Program-made: the position numbers and the translations under genes
Part shown: positions 25,157 through 33,482 of the stretch, one piece after another
Layout: every line of letters starts with the position of its first letter
How positions within the stretch are numbered: the stretch's first letter is position 1
Source: an uncultured bacterium
GTDB taxonomy: Bacteria; Cyanobacteriota; Vampirovibrionia; Gastranaerophilales; Gastranaerophilaceae
Length of the DNA: 43,714 bases
Reading direction: 5' to 3'
Assembly (NCBI GenBank): GCA_949291445.1
Contig: CASEVT010000020.1
Span: forward strand, 1-43,714
The notes under the pieces: generated by a model
What the model saw: only the letters and a program-made list of their open reading frames with translations
Database searches by the model: none
Told to the model about the DNA's origin: nothing

Positions 25157-26152
25157 TCAGTTCAAATACTCTTTCAAATGGCGGAGCTCAGGTTTATCTT
25201 TAAGCTTTCTTATTGCAATATTTTCAATCTGTCTAATCCTTTCTTTGGAGAATCCCAACTTATGTCCAATTTCTTCAAGAGTTTTTTTACCGGAGCCATT
25301 CAAGCCAAACCGATTGATTAAAATACATTTTTCCCTTTCACTGAGAGTATCGAGCATAGACATAACATCCTTGTACATAAATCCGGTTTGAATTTTCTTG
25401 TCAGGCGACTTATAGCTGTCATCAGCGACATAATCCTCAAGTACCAGATCTTCTGCAATCGGCATATCAAGGCTAATCGGGTCTTTAAAAAGTGCCTGTT
25501 TAATATTTTCAAACTTCTTTTTACTTACGCCCAATCCTTTAGCAATCTCTTCATCAGTGGGTTCTCGTCCGAGTTTAGCAGACAATTGAGCGTAAGTTTT
25601 TTTATAAAGCCTGATTTTATCAGACATATGCACAGGGATTCTTATTGTGCGAGAATGATTAGATATAGCTCTCACAATAGATTGCTTAATCCACCATGTC
25701 GCATAAGTACTGAACTTGAACCCACGTTCGTAATCGAATTTTTCAGCAGCTTTAATTAATCCCAACGAGCCTTCCTGCACAAGGTCCATAAATAAAACCC
25801 CCTGCCCGATGTATTTTTTCGCAATACTCACAACTAACCTCAAATTAGCCTGAATAAGCTTTTTCTTGGCGATAACGGCTTTATGTTTTTCCCCTTCCTT
25901 AATTGTTTTTCCCAACAGTTGTTCTTCATCACCTTTGAGAAGTTTGATCCGTCCAATATCTTTCAAATAGTTTTGTAGCAGATCATTTTTTTTAACAATA
26001 GTATTAAAGGTAGTCTCTTCGCCGGAATCATCGCCAAGAATCAGCTTTCTATCCTCCTCTTCGGCTGCGAGAATACTATCCTGCTCATCAAATATCTCTA
26101 CAACTCTTCCCATTGCGGATTCCTCAACTAATCTTGCATCCAACCGATTCAT
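25157..26152 (-). CDS. RpoD/SigA-like sigma-70 factor (group 1/2)
   Basis: A 331-aa sigma factor. Region 1.2/2.1 begins near NDLLQNYLKDIGRIKLL. Region 2.2-2.4 includes LVQEGSLGLIKAAEKFDYERG and FSTYATWWIKQSIVRAI, matching the -10-recognising primary sigma sequence. Region 3 contains RIPVHMSDKI and GREPTDEEIAKGLG. Region 4.2 is TLEEIGHKLGFSKERIRQIE, reading TTGACA-type -35 boxes. It lacks a long region 1.1, like cyanobacterial group 2 and short SigA forms. The acidic N-terminus (LAAEEEDRKLILGDDSGEE) is unusual. It is likely the housekeeping sigma or a close relative, consistent with the promoters seen here. A terminator hairpin follows at 24995. Confidence 0.9.
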   Translation of the reverse strand: MNRLDARLVEESAMGRVVEIFDEQDSILAAEEEDRKLILGDDSGEETTFNTIVKKNDLLQNYLKDIGRIKLLKGDEEQLLGKTIKEGEKHKAVIAKKKLIQANLRLVVSIAKKYIGQGVLFMDLVQEGSLGLIKAAEKFDYERGFKFSTYATWWIKQSIVRAISNHSRTIRIPVHMSDKIRLYKKTYAQLSAKLGREPTDEEIAKGLGVSKKKFENIKQALFKDPISLDMPIAEDLVLEDYVADDSYKSPDKKIQTGFMYKDVMSMLDTLSEREKCILINRFGLNGSGKKTLEEIGHKLGFSKERIRQIENIAIRKLKDKPELRHLKEYLN

Positions 26153-26358
26153 TTTCTGAACGGCAGCACATATTTATAGAAACTATTTTTATCCTATAAA
26201 CCGTGAAACGTTTTATGCACTCTGTTCATACCTGATATTCACAAGAGAAGCACGGCCCAAACGTCTTCACATATTCCAAGACGAAAGAGTAAAAAAAAAG
26301 TTTCACCGGATTAATATTTTTTAATAATACCGTTTATAATCTCAAACCCGAAACAGAA

Positions 26359-27489
26359 TTATCTGGTATAAACCCTTGCCAATCTAACCTTTAAGGCACA
26401 GGTTAGTTCATAATTAATAGTCCCCAAAATATCAGCCCACTCGTCAACAGAAATAAAACTACCGCCATCCTCACCGAGCAGAGTAATAATATCCCCCTCC
26501 TTCACAGAGACATTGCTAACATCAAACATCATCTGATCCATAGTAATATTACCTATTTGAGGAACTTTTTTACCATTAACAATACCAAAAATCTTATTAG
26601 ACAAACGTCTTGATACCCCATCGGCATAGCCTATCGGAATAGTAGCAATTTTCGTTTCGGAATCAGTAATATATTTATGAGAATAGCTAACCCCCTCATT
26701 AATGCCGGCATTATGAATATTAGTAATCCTGCCGCGCAAAGAGATAACTTGTTTTAAATCAGGTTTTCTAACGTCCTGAACCAGATCGGGTTGAAGCCCG
26801 TAAATACCTATCCCGACACGGGCCATGTTGTAGTTCATATTTTTATAAGTAATAACAGCAGCAGTATTGCAGCAATGAATCAAAAGCCCGTCCGTATTAA
26901 CCGCACTAACAACCTTATTAAATTTTTCATACTGTTCCGCAGTGAGTTCAACCTCCTCTGCACTGGCAAAGTGTGTAAATATCCCCTCCAAAGATACAAA
27001 ATCACAATTTTGCACTTTTTTTATAAATTCAATGGCTTGCTCAGGTCTAACCCCAATCCGATTCATGCCGGTATCAATTTTGACATGAACCTTAGGTTTA
27101 ATTTTAGTTTTTTCATAAGTAAGCCGACAAGCTTCAATATGTTCATCAGAAAACACAGAAACAGAAATGTTATTAGTAGCAGCCCAATCAAAAGACCAAA
27201 CAGGAACCGCCCCCAAAACGAGGATAGGTGCATCAATTTTCGCCTCGCGCAACTGCATACCCTCATCAATGGAAGAAACGCCAAGAAAATCGACGCCGGA
27301 CGCCAACAAAACCGGCGCAATCATAACAGCACCATGCCCATATGCATCCGCCTTGACCACAGCAAACAATTTTGCATGCGGTTTAAGAAACTTTTTCAAC
27401 TCCAGAATATTTTTTTCTATATAATCAAGATTTATTTCAACCCAAGCATCACGTCTGGTATTAAGATAAGAAGCCCTATTATATTGCAT
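26359..27489 (-). CDS. alr: Alanine racemase
   Basis: A 376-aa PLP fold-type III enzyme. The cofactor lysine lies in LFAVVKADAYGHGA, and the second catalytic tyrosine in GVSYSHKYITDSE. The PLP-phosphate and substrate-binding segments include GMNRIGVRP and IPIGYADGVSR. It converts L- to D-alanine for peptidoglycan. GAGGAA precedes the ATG at a good distance, and a TAAAAT box lies further upstream. It is monocistronic between the sigma factor and the zinc-ribbon gene. Confidence 0.95.
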   Translation of the reverse strand: MQYNRASYLNTRRDAWVEINLDYIEKNILELKKFLKPHAKLFAVVKADAYGHGAVMIAPVLLASGVDFLGVSSIDEGMQLREAKIDAPILVLGAVPVWSFDWAATNNISVSVFSDEHIEACRLTYEKTKIKPKVHVKIDTGMNRIGVRPEQAIEFIKKVQNCDFVSLEGIFTHFASAEEVELTAEQYEKFNKVVSAVNTDGLLIHCCNTAAVITYKNMNYNMARVGIGIYGLQPDLVQDVRKPDLKQVISLRGRITNIHNAGINEGVSYSHKYITDSETKIATIPIGYADGVSRRLSNKIFGIVNGKKVPQIGNITMDQMMFDVSNVSVKEGDIITLLGEDGGSFISVDEWADILGTINYELTCALKVRLARVYTR

Positions 27490-27561
27490 ATGAACAATTC
27501 CTCACTACGAATTACATTTTAACCCGCTACAAAAAATTTTTAAACAATTAAAAACCTCAAC

Positions 27562-27786
27562 TCAACTATCTGAGGAATAATCCCAAATATAAATTTGCCC
27601 GCAATAACGGCAAACAGCATGCCCGTTCATAAAATTCAAATCCGGCATAAATGTATAACCGTCAACAGTAATTATGATATCACCATCAGCATTATATTCC
27701 TGTTTAAAATTACGTGCCCCCTTGTAGTCAGGTGCAAACATCAGTTCAAATTTATCAACAGATTTACAATTTTTACAAATAAACAT
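27562..27786 (-). CDS. Small zinc-ribbon protein of unknown function
   Basis: A 74-aa protein starting at the ATG at 27786 (MFICKNCKSVDKF). Two CxxC knuckles, CKNC at the N-terminus and CRYCGQIY near the end, form a probable zinc ribbon about 60 residues apart. The region between has an acidic and aromatic beta-strand pattern (GDIIITVDGYTFMPDL). Small zinc ribbons bind nucleic acids, proteins or serve structural roles; nothing identifies the partner here. It lies 47 nt downstream of the membrane protein gene at 27833 on the same strand and could be co-transcribed with it. Confidence 0.7.
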   Translation of the reverse strand: MFICKNCKSVDKFELMFAPDYKGARNFKQEYNADGDIIITVDGYTFMPDLNFMNGHAVCRYCGQIYIWDYSSDS

Positions 27787-27832
27787 AATCAAATATTATT
27801 CAAAAATTACAAAAAAGGTAAGAAAAAAGCAA

Positions 27833-28801
27833 TCAAGCTTCATCCGGCACTTTTTTAGCACGTTTAGCCAGAGATTCAGCGGCGATCTGTCCGGCATAAT
27901 TTCTTGAAAAGAGTTCCTTAAACAGCATTGTACAGCAAAGACTTCTCAGCGGAAGCAAAAATGCAGTAATAACAATTGCAATTATACCGAGAGTAACCTC
28001 CTTAGAAATCACAGCAGTATTAATTTGGTAATTAATACCGGAAGCCAAAAACGTACCGTTCAACTCCTTAATAGGTAAAAGTGTAATAAACCGTTCAATC
28101 GGATAGCTAAAGAAACCGGCAATATTACCCTTATCAAGCCCCCAGCAAATCAAAGCAGGTATAATCCAGTAGGTGGTAACCCCCAATAATACCAAGAGCA
28201 AAGCAGTTCTAAGGAAATTATATTTAACAAGACTAACACTGAGCATAATAGCCTCAACAGGAGATTTGTCCTCCTCAAGCGCAAAGGCTTGAAAACTGAG
28301 CGATATAAAAACAAACACAACTAAAAACAATCCCCACAACAGCGGAAACGACCCCAATGCAAATATAACGGAGATTATCAAAAGAAAGAGTATATACGAA
28401 AACACTCTTCGTTTTATCAATCCGTCGTGTATTCCGGTATCATCGAGTTTGTTCTTAGACTCAATAATAAAACTCGCCATAGAATTCAATGAAGCCATAG
28501 CAATCAAAAAATCCCAAAACGCCTTGCAAAATATAAAAAATCCCGGAAGCGTTATTAATAAAAGTAATAAAAATACAAACAAAATATTATCAAACACAGA
28601 ATTTAGCGTCGTAAGCTCAGGTACCAGAAGAGTAAACAGATAAGTTGCGGTAAAAATTATGCCGATTCCGACAACCTGACCCAAAACAGGAAAAGCCATA
28701 TATTTTGTAAACTTCTCAAAATTGAACAAATAAAGTTTTATCCCCTCAACAAATATCTGAAATATATTTAAAAAAGTAAAATCCTTTTTCGCCATCTTCA
28801 T
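27833..28801 (-). CDS. Polytopic membrane protein of unknown function
   Basis: A 322-aa protein with about six to seven hydrophobic helices, starting MKMAKKDFTFLNIFQIF. An aromatic amphipathic N-terminal helix precedes the first span. The segment EEDKSPVEAIMLSVSLVKYNFLRTALLLVLL resembles the E-(x)n-EAI-x-S-x-x-L-x-K-x-N-F pattern of UPF0259/GdpP-type and DUF975-like membrane proteins, whose function is unclear. The C-terminus is charged (RAKKVPDEA). The protein at 36355 has a related layout. A GGA site sits a few bases before the start. Confidence 0.75.
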   Translation of the reverse strand: MKMAKKDFTFLNIFQIFVEGIKLYLFNFEKFTKYMAFPVLGQVVGIGIIFTATYLFTLLVPELTTLNSVFDNILFVFLLLLLITLPGFFIFCKAFWDFLIAMASLNSMASFIIESKNKLDDTGIHDGLIKRRVFSYILFLLIISVIFALGSFPLLWGLFLVVFVFISLSFQAFALEEDKSPVEAIMLSVSLVKYNFLRTALLLVLLGVTTYWIIPALICWGLDKGNIAGFFSYPIERFITLLPIKELNGTFLASGINYQINTAVISKEVTLGIIAIVITAFLLPLRSLCCTMLFKELFSRNYAGQIAAESLAKRAKKVPDEA

Positions 28802-28845
28802 CAAATTCCGTAACTAATTGCGTTAAAAAACATATTTATATTAAC

Positions 28846-29508
28846 ATGGTCTTTATGATGAAGCAAAATTTGATTGAATTAATAAGAAACGCCGAAAAAG
28901 CAGATTTTGGGAATACAATTGACCTGCATATACATTCTTGTTTTTCAGACGGAAAATTAACCCCCGAAGAGTTATACACCGATGCACAAAAAAAAGGGCT
29001 CAAATATATAGCTATAGCCGATCACAACACAGTTGAAGGCTACAAAAAAACAGATATTTTGACAAAAGAAAACGTAATCCCCGCAATAGAATTTGATTGC
29101 TGGTACAAAGGAGTTCTCATCCACATTTTAGGTTATGGCATTGATGTTAATAACGAAAAATTACTAAAGTATTGTGCAAAAACGAAAAAGGGTACAGAAG
29201 CTGATATAATAAGGCTATTCAATGCCAGAAGCCCGAAAAAAGTAATAGAAGCAATCCACAACGCAAACGGCATCGCCATTCTTGCACATCCTGCGTGTTA
29301 CTGGTGTATAAGCCTTGAACATTTTGTAAAATCATTGGTTAAAGAGGGTCTGGACGGAATTGAAGTTTACTACCCGTACAAACGACATAGAGGTATAATA
29401 AAATTCCACTTCGCCTCAACGGTTGAAAAAATTGCCAAAAAGCTCAACCTTTTAGCAACCGGCGGCTCGGATTCTCATTTTGAGATTCAACAATTTTCTT
29501 GTAAATAA
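28846..29508 (+). CDS. PHP-domain phosphoesterase
   Basis: A 220-aa member of the PHP superfamily. Metal ligands are all present: DLHIHSCFSDG (HxH), IAIADHNT, PAIEFD, AILAHPA and GGSDSHFE. It resembles the YciV/RNase AM-type nucleotidase group, which cleave 5'-terminal or 3',5'-bisphosphates, but is about 60 residues shorter than typical members, the shortening lying between the IEFD and AHP segments and at the C-terminus. The substrate is therefore unsure. Starts at 28846, 28855 and 28858 are all possible; a TATATT box sits just upstream, so the start is not well defined. Confidence 0.8.
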   Translation: MVFMMKQNLIELIRNAEKADFGNTIDLHIHSCFSDGKLTPEELYTDAQKKGLKYIAIADHNTVEGYKKTDILTKENVIPAIEFDCWYKGVLIHILGYGIDVNNEKLLKYCAKTKKGTEADIIRLFNARSPKKVIEAIHNANGIAILAHPACYWCISLEHFVKSLVKEGLDGIEVYYPYKRHRGIIKFHFASTVEKIAKKLNLLATGGSDSHFEIQQFSCK

Positions 29509-29534
29509 TTTTCTAAATCAGACTTTTGAAAAGA

Positions 29535-29562
29535 TTGTATTAGTATCTTTATATAATATAAT
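29535..29562 (+). promoter_or_regulatory. Promoter of pheS
   Basis: TTGTAT at 29535-29540, a 16-nt spacer and TATAAT at 29557-29562; another TATAAT overlaps at 29552-29557. A GAGGG ribosome site follows at 29586-29590, giving a conventional short leader. No T-box or attenuator hairpin is visible. Confidence 0.5.
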
Positions 29563-29596
29563 TTGGGATATAAAAGATTTAATTTGAGGGTTTTAT

Positions 29597-30631
29597 ATGC
29601 AACAAACTTTAGAAAATATCAGGCAAAAGGCACTTGAGGCAATAGAAAATGCACAAAGCACAAACAACATAGAAGAAATAAAAATCGAATACCTGAGCAG
29701 AAAAAGTGAACTCAATAATATAAAAAAGAACCTCAAAGATCTTTCAAACGATGACAAAAGAATAATAGGTTCTTTGGCAAATAAAATTGCAAACGAAATA
29801 GAAGAAAAGATTAGCGAAAAATATCAAACACTATATCAAAAAGAACTAAACGAAAAGCTTGAAAAAGAGCGTATAGACATAACCTTGCCTGGGTCATATT
29901 TGCCATACGGAAAAGAGCACTTGCTAACCCAGACGGTGAACGAAATAGTGGAAATATTCAACGGAATGGGATTTTCGCTTGTTAAAAACGAAAACTCGCC
30001 TGAAGTAGAAACTGAATATTTCAACTTTGATATGTTGAACATCCCACAAGATCACCCCGCAAGAGACATGCAGGACACTTTTTATACAAAGGTTGCACCC
30101 AATGTTATATTAAGAAGTCAAACATCAGGAGCACAAATTCACGAAATGTTGACACAAAAACCGCCGATAAGAGTGGTAGCACCCGGCAGAGTATATCGTT
30201 GTGAAGCGGTAAGTGCAAGAAAAAACAACCTTTTTCACCAAATTGAAGGACTCTTGGTCGACAAAGATATTACATTTGCAGACCTAAAAGGAGTCATGAA
30301 CGAATTTATCAGAATCTACTTTGGACAAGCAAGACCGACACGATTCAGAAACAGCTTCTTCCCGTTTACAGAGCCCTCGGCAGAAATTGACGTACAATGC
30401 ATAATGTGTCAGGGCAAGGGTTGCCGCGTATGTTCCGGCACAGGCTGGCTTGAAATACTCGGTGCCGGAATGGTTGATCCGAACGTACTTAAAAATGTCA
30501 ACATCGATCCTGAAATTTACTCCGGATTTGCATTCGGAATGGGTGTCGAACGGCTTGCCATGTTGAAATGGGCTGTCGATGATATCAGACTCTTTTTCAA
30601 CAACGACGTCAGATTCCTTAAACAGTTTTAG
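29597..30631 (+). CDS. pheS: Phenylalanyl-tRNA synthetase alpha subunit
   Basis: A 344-aa class II synthetase alpha chain of normal length. The N-terminal coiled coil (MQQTLENIRQKALEAIENAQ onward) binds tRNA. Motif 2 lies around ARPTRFRNSFFPFTEPSAEID, motif 3 in YSGFAFGMGVERLAMLKW, and the cysteine-bearing CQGKGCRVCSGTGWLEILGAGMVDPNVL is typical. It charges tRNA-Phe with phenylalanine together with PheT. The pheT gene is not downstream here, so alpha and beta genes are unlinked or lie outside the window. GAGGG ribosome site 6 nt before ATG. Confidence 0.96.
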   Translation: MQQTLENIRQKALEAIENAQSTNNIEEIKIEYLSRKSELNNIKKNLKDLSNDDKRIIGSLANKIANEIEEKISEKYQTLYQKELNEKLEKERIDITLPGSYLPYGKEHLLTQTVNEIVEIFNGMGFSLVKNENSPEVETEYFNFDMLNIPQDHPARDMQDTFYTKVAPNVILRSQTSGAQIHEMLTQKPPIRVVAPGRVYRCEAVSARKNNLFHQIEGLLVDKDITFADLKGVMNEFIRIYFGQARPTRFRNSFFPFTEPSAEIDVQCIMCQGKGCRVCSGTGWLEILGAGMVDPNVLKNVNIDPEIYSGFAFGMGVERLAMLKWAVDDIRLFFNNDVRFLKQF

Positions 30632-30640
30632 TTAGTATTT

Positions 30641-30668
30641 TTGCAAATACTATTAAACATGCTAAAAT
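30641..30668 (+). promoter_or_regulatory. Promoter of the PC4-family gene
   Basis: TTGCAA at 30641-30646, a 16-nt spacer ending in TGC, and TAAAAT at 30663-30668 (extended -10). A ribosome site (AGAGG) follows at a normal distance before the ATG at 30705. Confidence 0.5.
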
Positions 30669-30704
30669 TAAACTCGTTAGAATTAAAAAAGAATAGAGGA
30701 AAAA

Positions 30705-30944
30705 ATGGCAACAGAACCTAAACTTATCGCAACAATCCCAAGAAGCGCTACAGAACAGCTTCAAATAGCTATTAATGAATACAAAGGCAAATGTTATCTG
30801 GATTTGAGAATATTTTACACAACCGACGACGGAGCAAACTGGCTTCCGACAAAAAAAGGTGTAACCGTCTCTCCCGACAATCTTGAACTTCTTAAAGATG
30901 CTGTTGAAGAAGCTATGAAAGAATTAATGAGCGTTGAAGAATAA
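30705..30944 (+). CDS. PC4/YdbC-family ssDNA-binding protein
   Basis: A 79-aa protein of the bacterial PC4 (transcriptional coactivator p15, YdbC) family. The core pattern is IATIPRSATEQLQIAINEYKG, then YLDLRIFYTTDDGANWLPTKKGVTV with the conserved R-x-F and G-W/x-P-x-K-K-G, and a C-terminal helix (LELLKDAVEEAMKEL). Family members are dimers that bind single-stranded DNA or RNA. The gene has its own promoter and leads directly into priA, with a possible TTG start of priA overlapping its 3' end, so the pair is probably one transcript devoted to DNA strand handling. Confidence 0.85.
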   Translation: MATEPKLIATIPRSATEQLQIAINEYKGKCYLDLRIFYTTDDGANWLPTKKGVTVSPDNLELLKDAVEEAMKELMSVEE

Positions 30945-30984
30945 CAACGATAACAATTTTAATAATAATACACAGAATACGGGC

Positions 30985-33390
30985 ATGTTGAATAAATATG
31001 CCCTTGTTCTTACTTCGATAAAGGGCATCGGAGTGAGAACGTTCAGTTATATAATTCCGCCGGAACTTAAACCGGTAATTAAAATCGGACAGGCAGTTTT
31101 GGTACCGTTTGGCAAAATGGGATTGATAAATGCTTTTGTTGTTGGATTTTCAAACTACTTGCCCGAAAACATAAAAGCAAAATCCATAGTAGAAATACTG
31201 GAAGAGACAGAGCTTTTTGATATTGAATATTTAAAATTTTTGGAATGGGTAGCAGGATATTATTTTTGCGAAATCCAGACAGTACTGGAGTGCGCAATCC
31301 CAATGAAGTTTTTAAAAATGACACAAAGGACAGTCAAAAAAATAGCAACCCCGCAAACAGCATCGGCGGAGGAGAACGCAATATTAAATAATTTAGGTGA
31401 AAAAGCGATTAGTGTTCAAACATTGCGAAAGAAAACGAAATTGCCCCCGACAAAATTTTATGCAGCTCTGAGAAGATTAAAAAATTACCTGTTAATAGAA
31501 AACCAGCTTGAGAACTCCACTCAAAAAGAGCAAACTCAGAAATACGTTAAATTCAAACATCTTGACGGTGCAACAAAACGGCAAAAAGAAATACTTGAAC
31601 TGCTTAAAGAAGAAGAACAAATGCAGCTATCGGCACTAAAAGATAAAGCCGCCACAACTGATGCAACAATCAAAAAGCTTGCAGAAACCGGTTATATAGA
31701 AATTTTTGAAGAAAAAGTATACAGAAACCCGCTTGAAATATTCAAACAAAATAATACAGAGGAGTTTCCGCAACTATTAGAAGAACAAAAAGAAGTCTAC
31801 AAAGAAATAGAAAGCAGACTTGAAAACCACAGCACAATACTAATACACGGAGTAACCTCCTCAGGCAAAACTGAAGTATATTTTCACGCAATGAAAAAGG
31901 TGCTTGAAATGGGAAAGAATGTACTATTTCTTGCACCGGAGATCGCATTGGCATCAATGTTAACGCAAAGAATAGCACGGAGATTCGGAACAGAGAAAAC
32001 TGCAATCTGGCACTCAAGTATCTCAGATGGTGAAAAGTACGATGTCTGGCAAAAGATTAAGAATAACGAAATAAGGATACTGGCAGGTGCCCGTTCAGCA
32101 GTATTTGCGCCGTTAAAGAATATCGGACTGATAATAATAGACGAGGAACACGAAAGCTCCTACAAGCAAACAATGCCACAACCGAGATATGATGCAAGAC
32201 AAGTAGCAAAGAAGCTCGGAGAATTGCACAATGCACCGGTACTCTCCGGAAGCGCAACACCCGATATAAATTCTTACTATCAAGCACTGAATACGGGCAA
32301 TCTGCTTGTAATGAAAAAAAGATACCAAAACAGCCCTCTCGCCAAAGTGCACATAATCGATATGAGAGAAGAACATTTTCGTGCAAATCACGGAATATTT
32401 TCAAGAGCGTTAATCAGTGCAATAGAAAACAACTTGAAAGATAAAAAGCAAACAATATTGTTGATGAACAGGCGGGGATTTTCGACCTATACGCAATGTT
32501 TGTCCTGCGGCAAGGTAATAGAATGTCCAAAATGCGCAATTCCGTTGGTATTTCACTCACAAACACAAACATTAAAATGTCATTACTGTGAACATGAGCA
32601 ACAATTACCGGAAGAATGCCCCGAATGCGGAGGAATTTTAAGAAATTGCGGCACGGGAGTTCAGCGTGTTGAACTTGTTGCACAAAAATTATTTCCGGAT
32701 TGCAGGATAGAACGGCTGGACAGTGATTCTCTTGCAAAGAAAAACAAGCATATAGAGATTTTAGACGAATTTGCCCGCGGCGAAATTGATATACTGATTG
32801 GAACCCAAATGCTGGCAAAAGGGCTTGACAACCCTAATGTAACCCTTGTGGGCGTAATCAATGCAGATAATAGTTTTAACTTGCCTGATTTTCGCTCCTG
32901 TGAAAGAGGGTTTCAACTCTTAACACAAGTTGCCGGACGGGCAGGACGCGGTCAATACCGAGGAGATGTTTATTTTCAAACGTATAATCCGGAATTTTTT
33001 GCGCTTGAAAATGCAAAAGAACAGGACTATGAAAGTTTTTACAGAACCGAAATTGAAGCAAGAGAAAATTTTGATTACCCGCCCTTTAGCCGGATAATAA
33101 GGGTTGTGCTCTCTTCAAAGAACCAGTTTCGCGCAGAAAAAAGCGCAATGGAGATAGCAATGCGGCTTCGAACAATTATTGATGAAAGGAATTTGACAGA
33201 ACCGATAGCAGTATTGGGGCCTGCACCTTGCATAATCGAACGGCTTCAAGAGTATTACAGATTTCAAATCCTTATTAAAAACAAGCTTTCAACAAAAGGT
33301 CACACCTTCATTCATACATTTTTGACCAATATAAAACTTCCTCAAGACATAAAAATAACAATCGATGTCGATCCGATAGACATTTTATAG
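30985..33390 (+). CDS. priA: Primosomal replication restart helicase PriA
   Basis: An 801-aa superfamily 2 helicase. The start is set at ATG 30985 (MLNKYALVLTSIKG), where the N-terminal 3'BD begins; an overlapping TTG at 30934 would add a low-complexity asparagine leader. Features in order are the 3'-DNA-binding domain, a winged helix, Walker A GVTSSGKTE (about 288), the DEEH box (about 385), zinc-binding cysteines (CLSCGKVIECPKC, CHYCEHE, CPECGGILRNCG) and helicase motifs V/VI (GTQMLAKGLDNPNV, QVAGRAGRGQ). It reloads the replisome at stalled forks. It lies directly downstream of the PC4-type gene. Slightly longer than typical PriA. Confidence 0.94.
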   Translation: MLNKYALVLTSIKGIGVRTFSYIIPPELKPVIKIGQAVLVPFGKMGLINAFVVGFSNYLPENIKAKSIVEILEETELFDIEYLKFLEWVAGYYFCEIQTVLECAIPMKFLKMTQRTVKKIATPQTASAEENAILNNLGEKAISVQTLRKKTKLPPTKFYAALRRLKNYLLIENQLENSTQKEQTQKYVKFKHLDGATKRQKEILELLKEEEQMQLSALKDKAATTDATIKKLAETGYIEIFEEKVYRNPLEIFKQNNTEEFPQLLEEQKEVYKEIESRLENHSTILIHGVTSSGKTEVYFHAMKKVLEMGKNVLFLAPEIALASMLTQRIARRFGTEKTAIWHSSISDGEKYDVWQKIKNNEIRILAGARSAVFAPLKNIGLIIIDEEHESSYKQTMPQPRYDARQVAKKLGELHNAPVLSGSATPDINSYYQALNTGNLLVMKKRYQNSPLAKVHIIDMREEHFRANHGIFSRALISAIENNLKDKKQTILLMNRRGFSTYTQCLSCGKVIECPKCAIPLVFHSQTQTLKCHYCEHEQQLPEECPECGGILRNCGTGVQRVELVAQKLFPDCRIERLDSDSLAKKNKHIEILDEFARGEIDILIGTQMLAKGLDNPNVTLVGVINADNSFNLPDFRSCERGFQLLTQVAGRAGRGQYRGDVYFQTYNPEFFALENAKEQDYESFYRTEIEARENFDYPPFSRIIRVVLSSKNQFRAEKSAMEIAMRLRTIIDERNLTEPIAVLGPAPCIIERLQEYYRFQILIKNKLSTKGHTFIHTFLTNIKLPQDIKITIDVDPIDIL

Positions 33391-33482
33391 AAATTGAAAC
33401 TGTGAAAATTTTTGAAGAAATAAAAAAATCCCTTATACTCATGGTAAAATGTAAACGTTGAGTAAGGAACGGTTAAATATAG

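Noticed and set aside
26262-26283. CGTCTT-N10-AAGACG inverted repeat in the gap between alr and the sigma gene, considered as a terminator of alr
   Set aside because: The adjacent A-run lies on the wrong side for minus-strand termination, and the stem is only 6 bp.
26791-27522. Plus-strand frame of 243 codons opposite alr
   Set aside because: alr is complete with all catalytic motifs; the antisense frame is asparagine/arginine-rich and without any motif.
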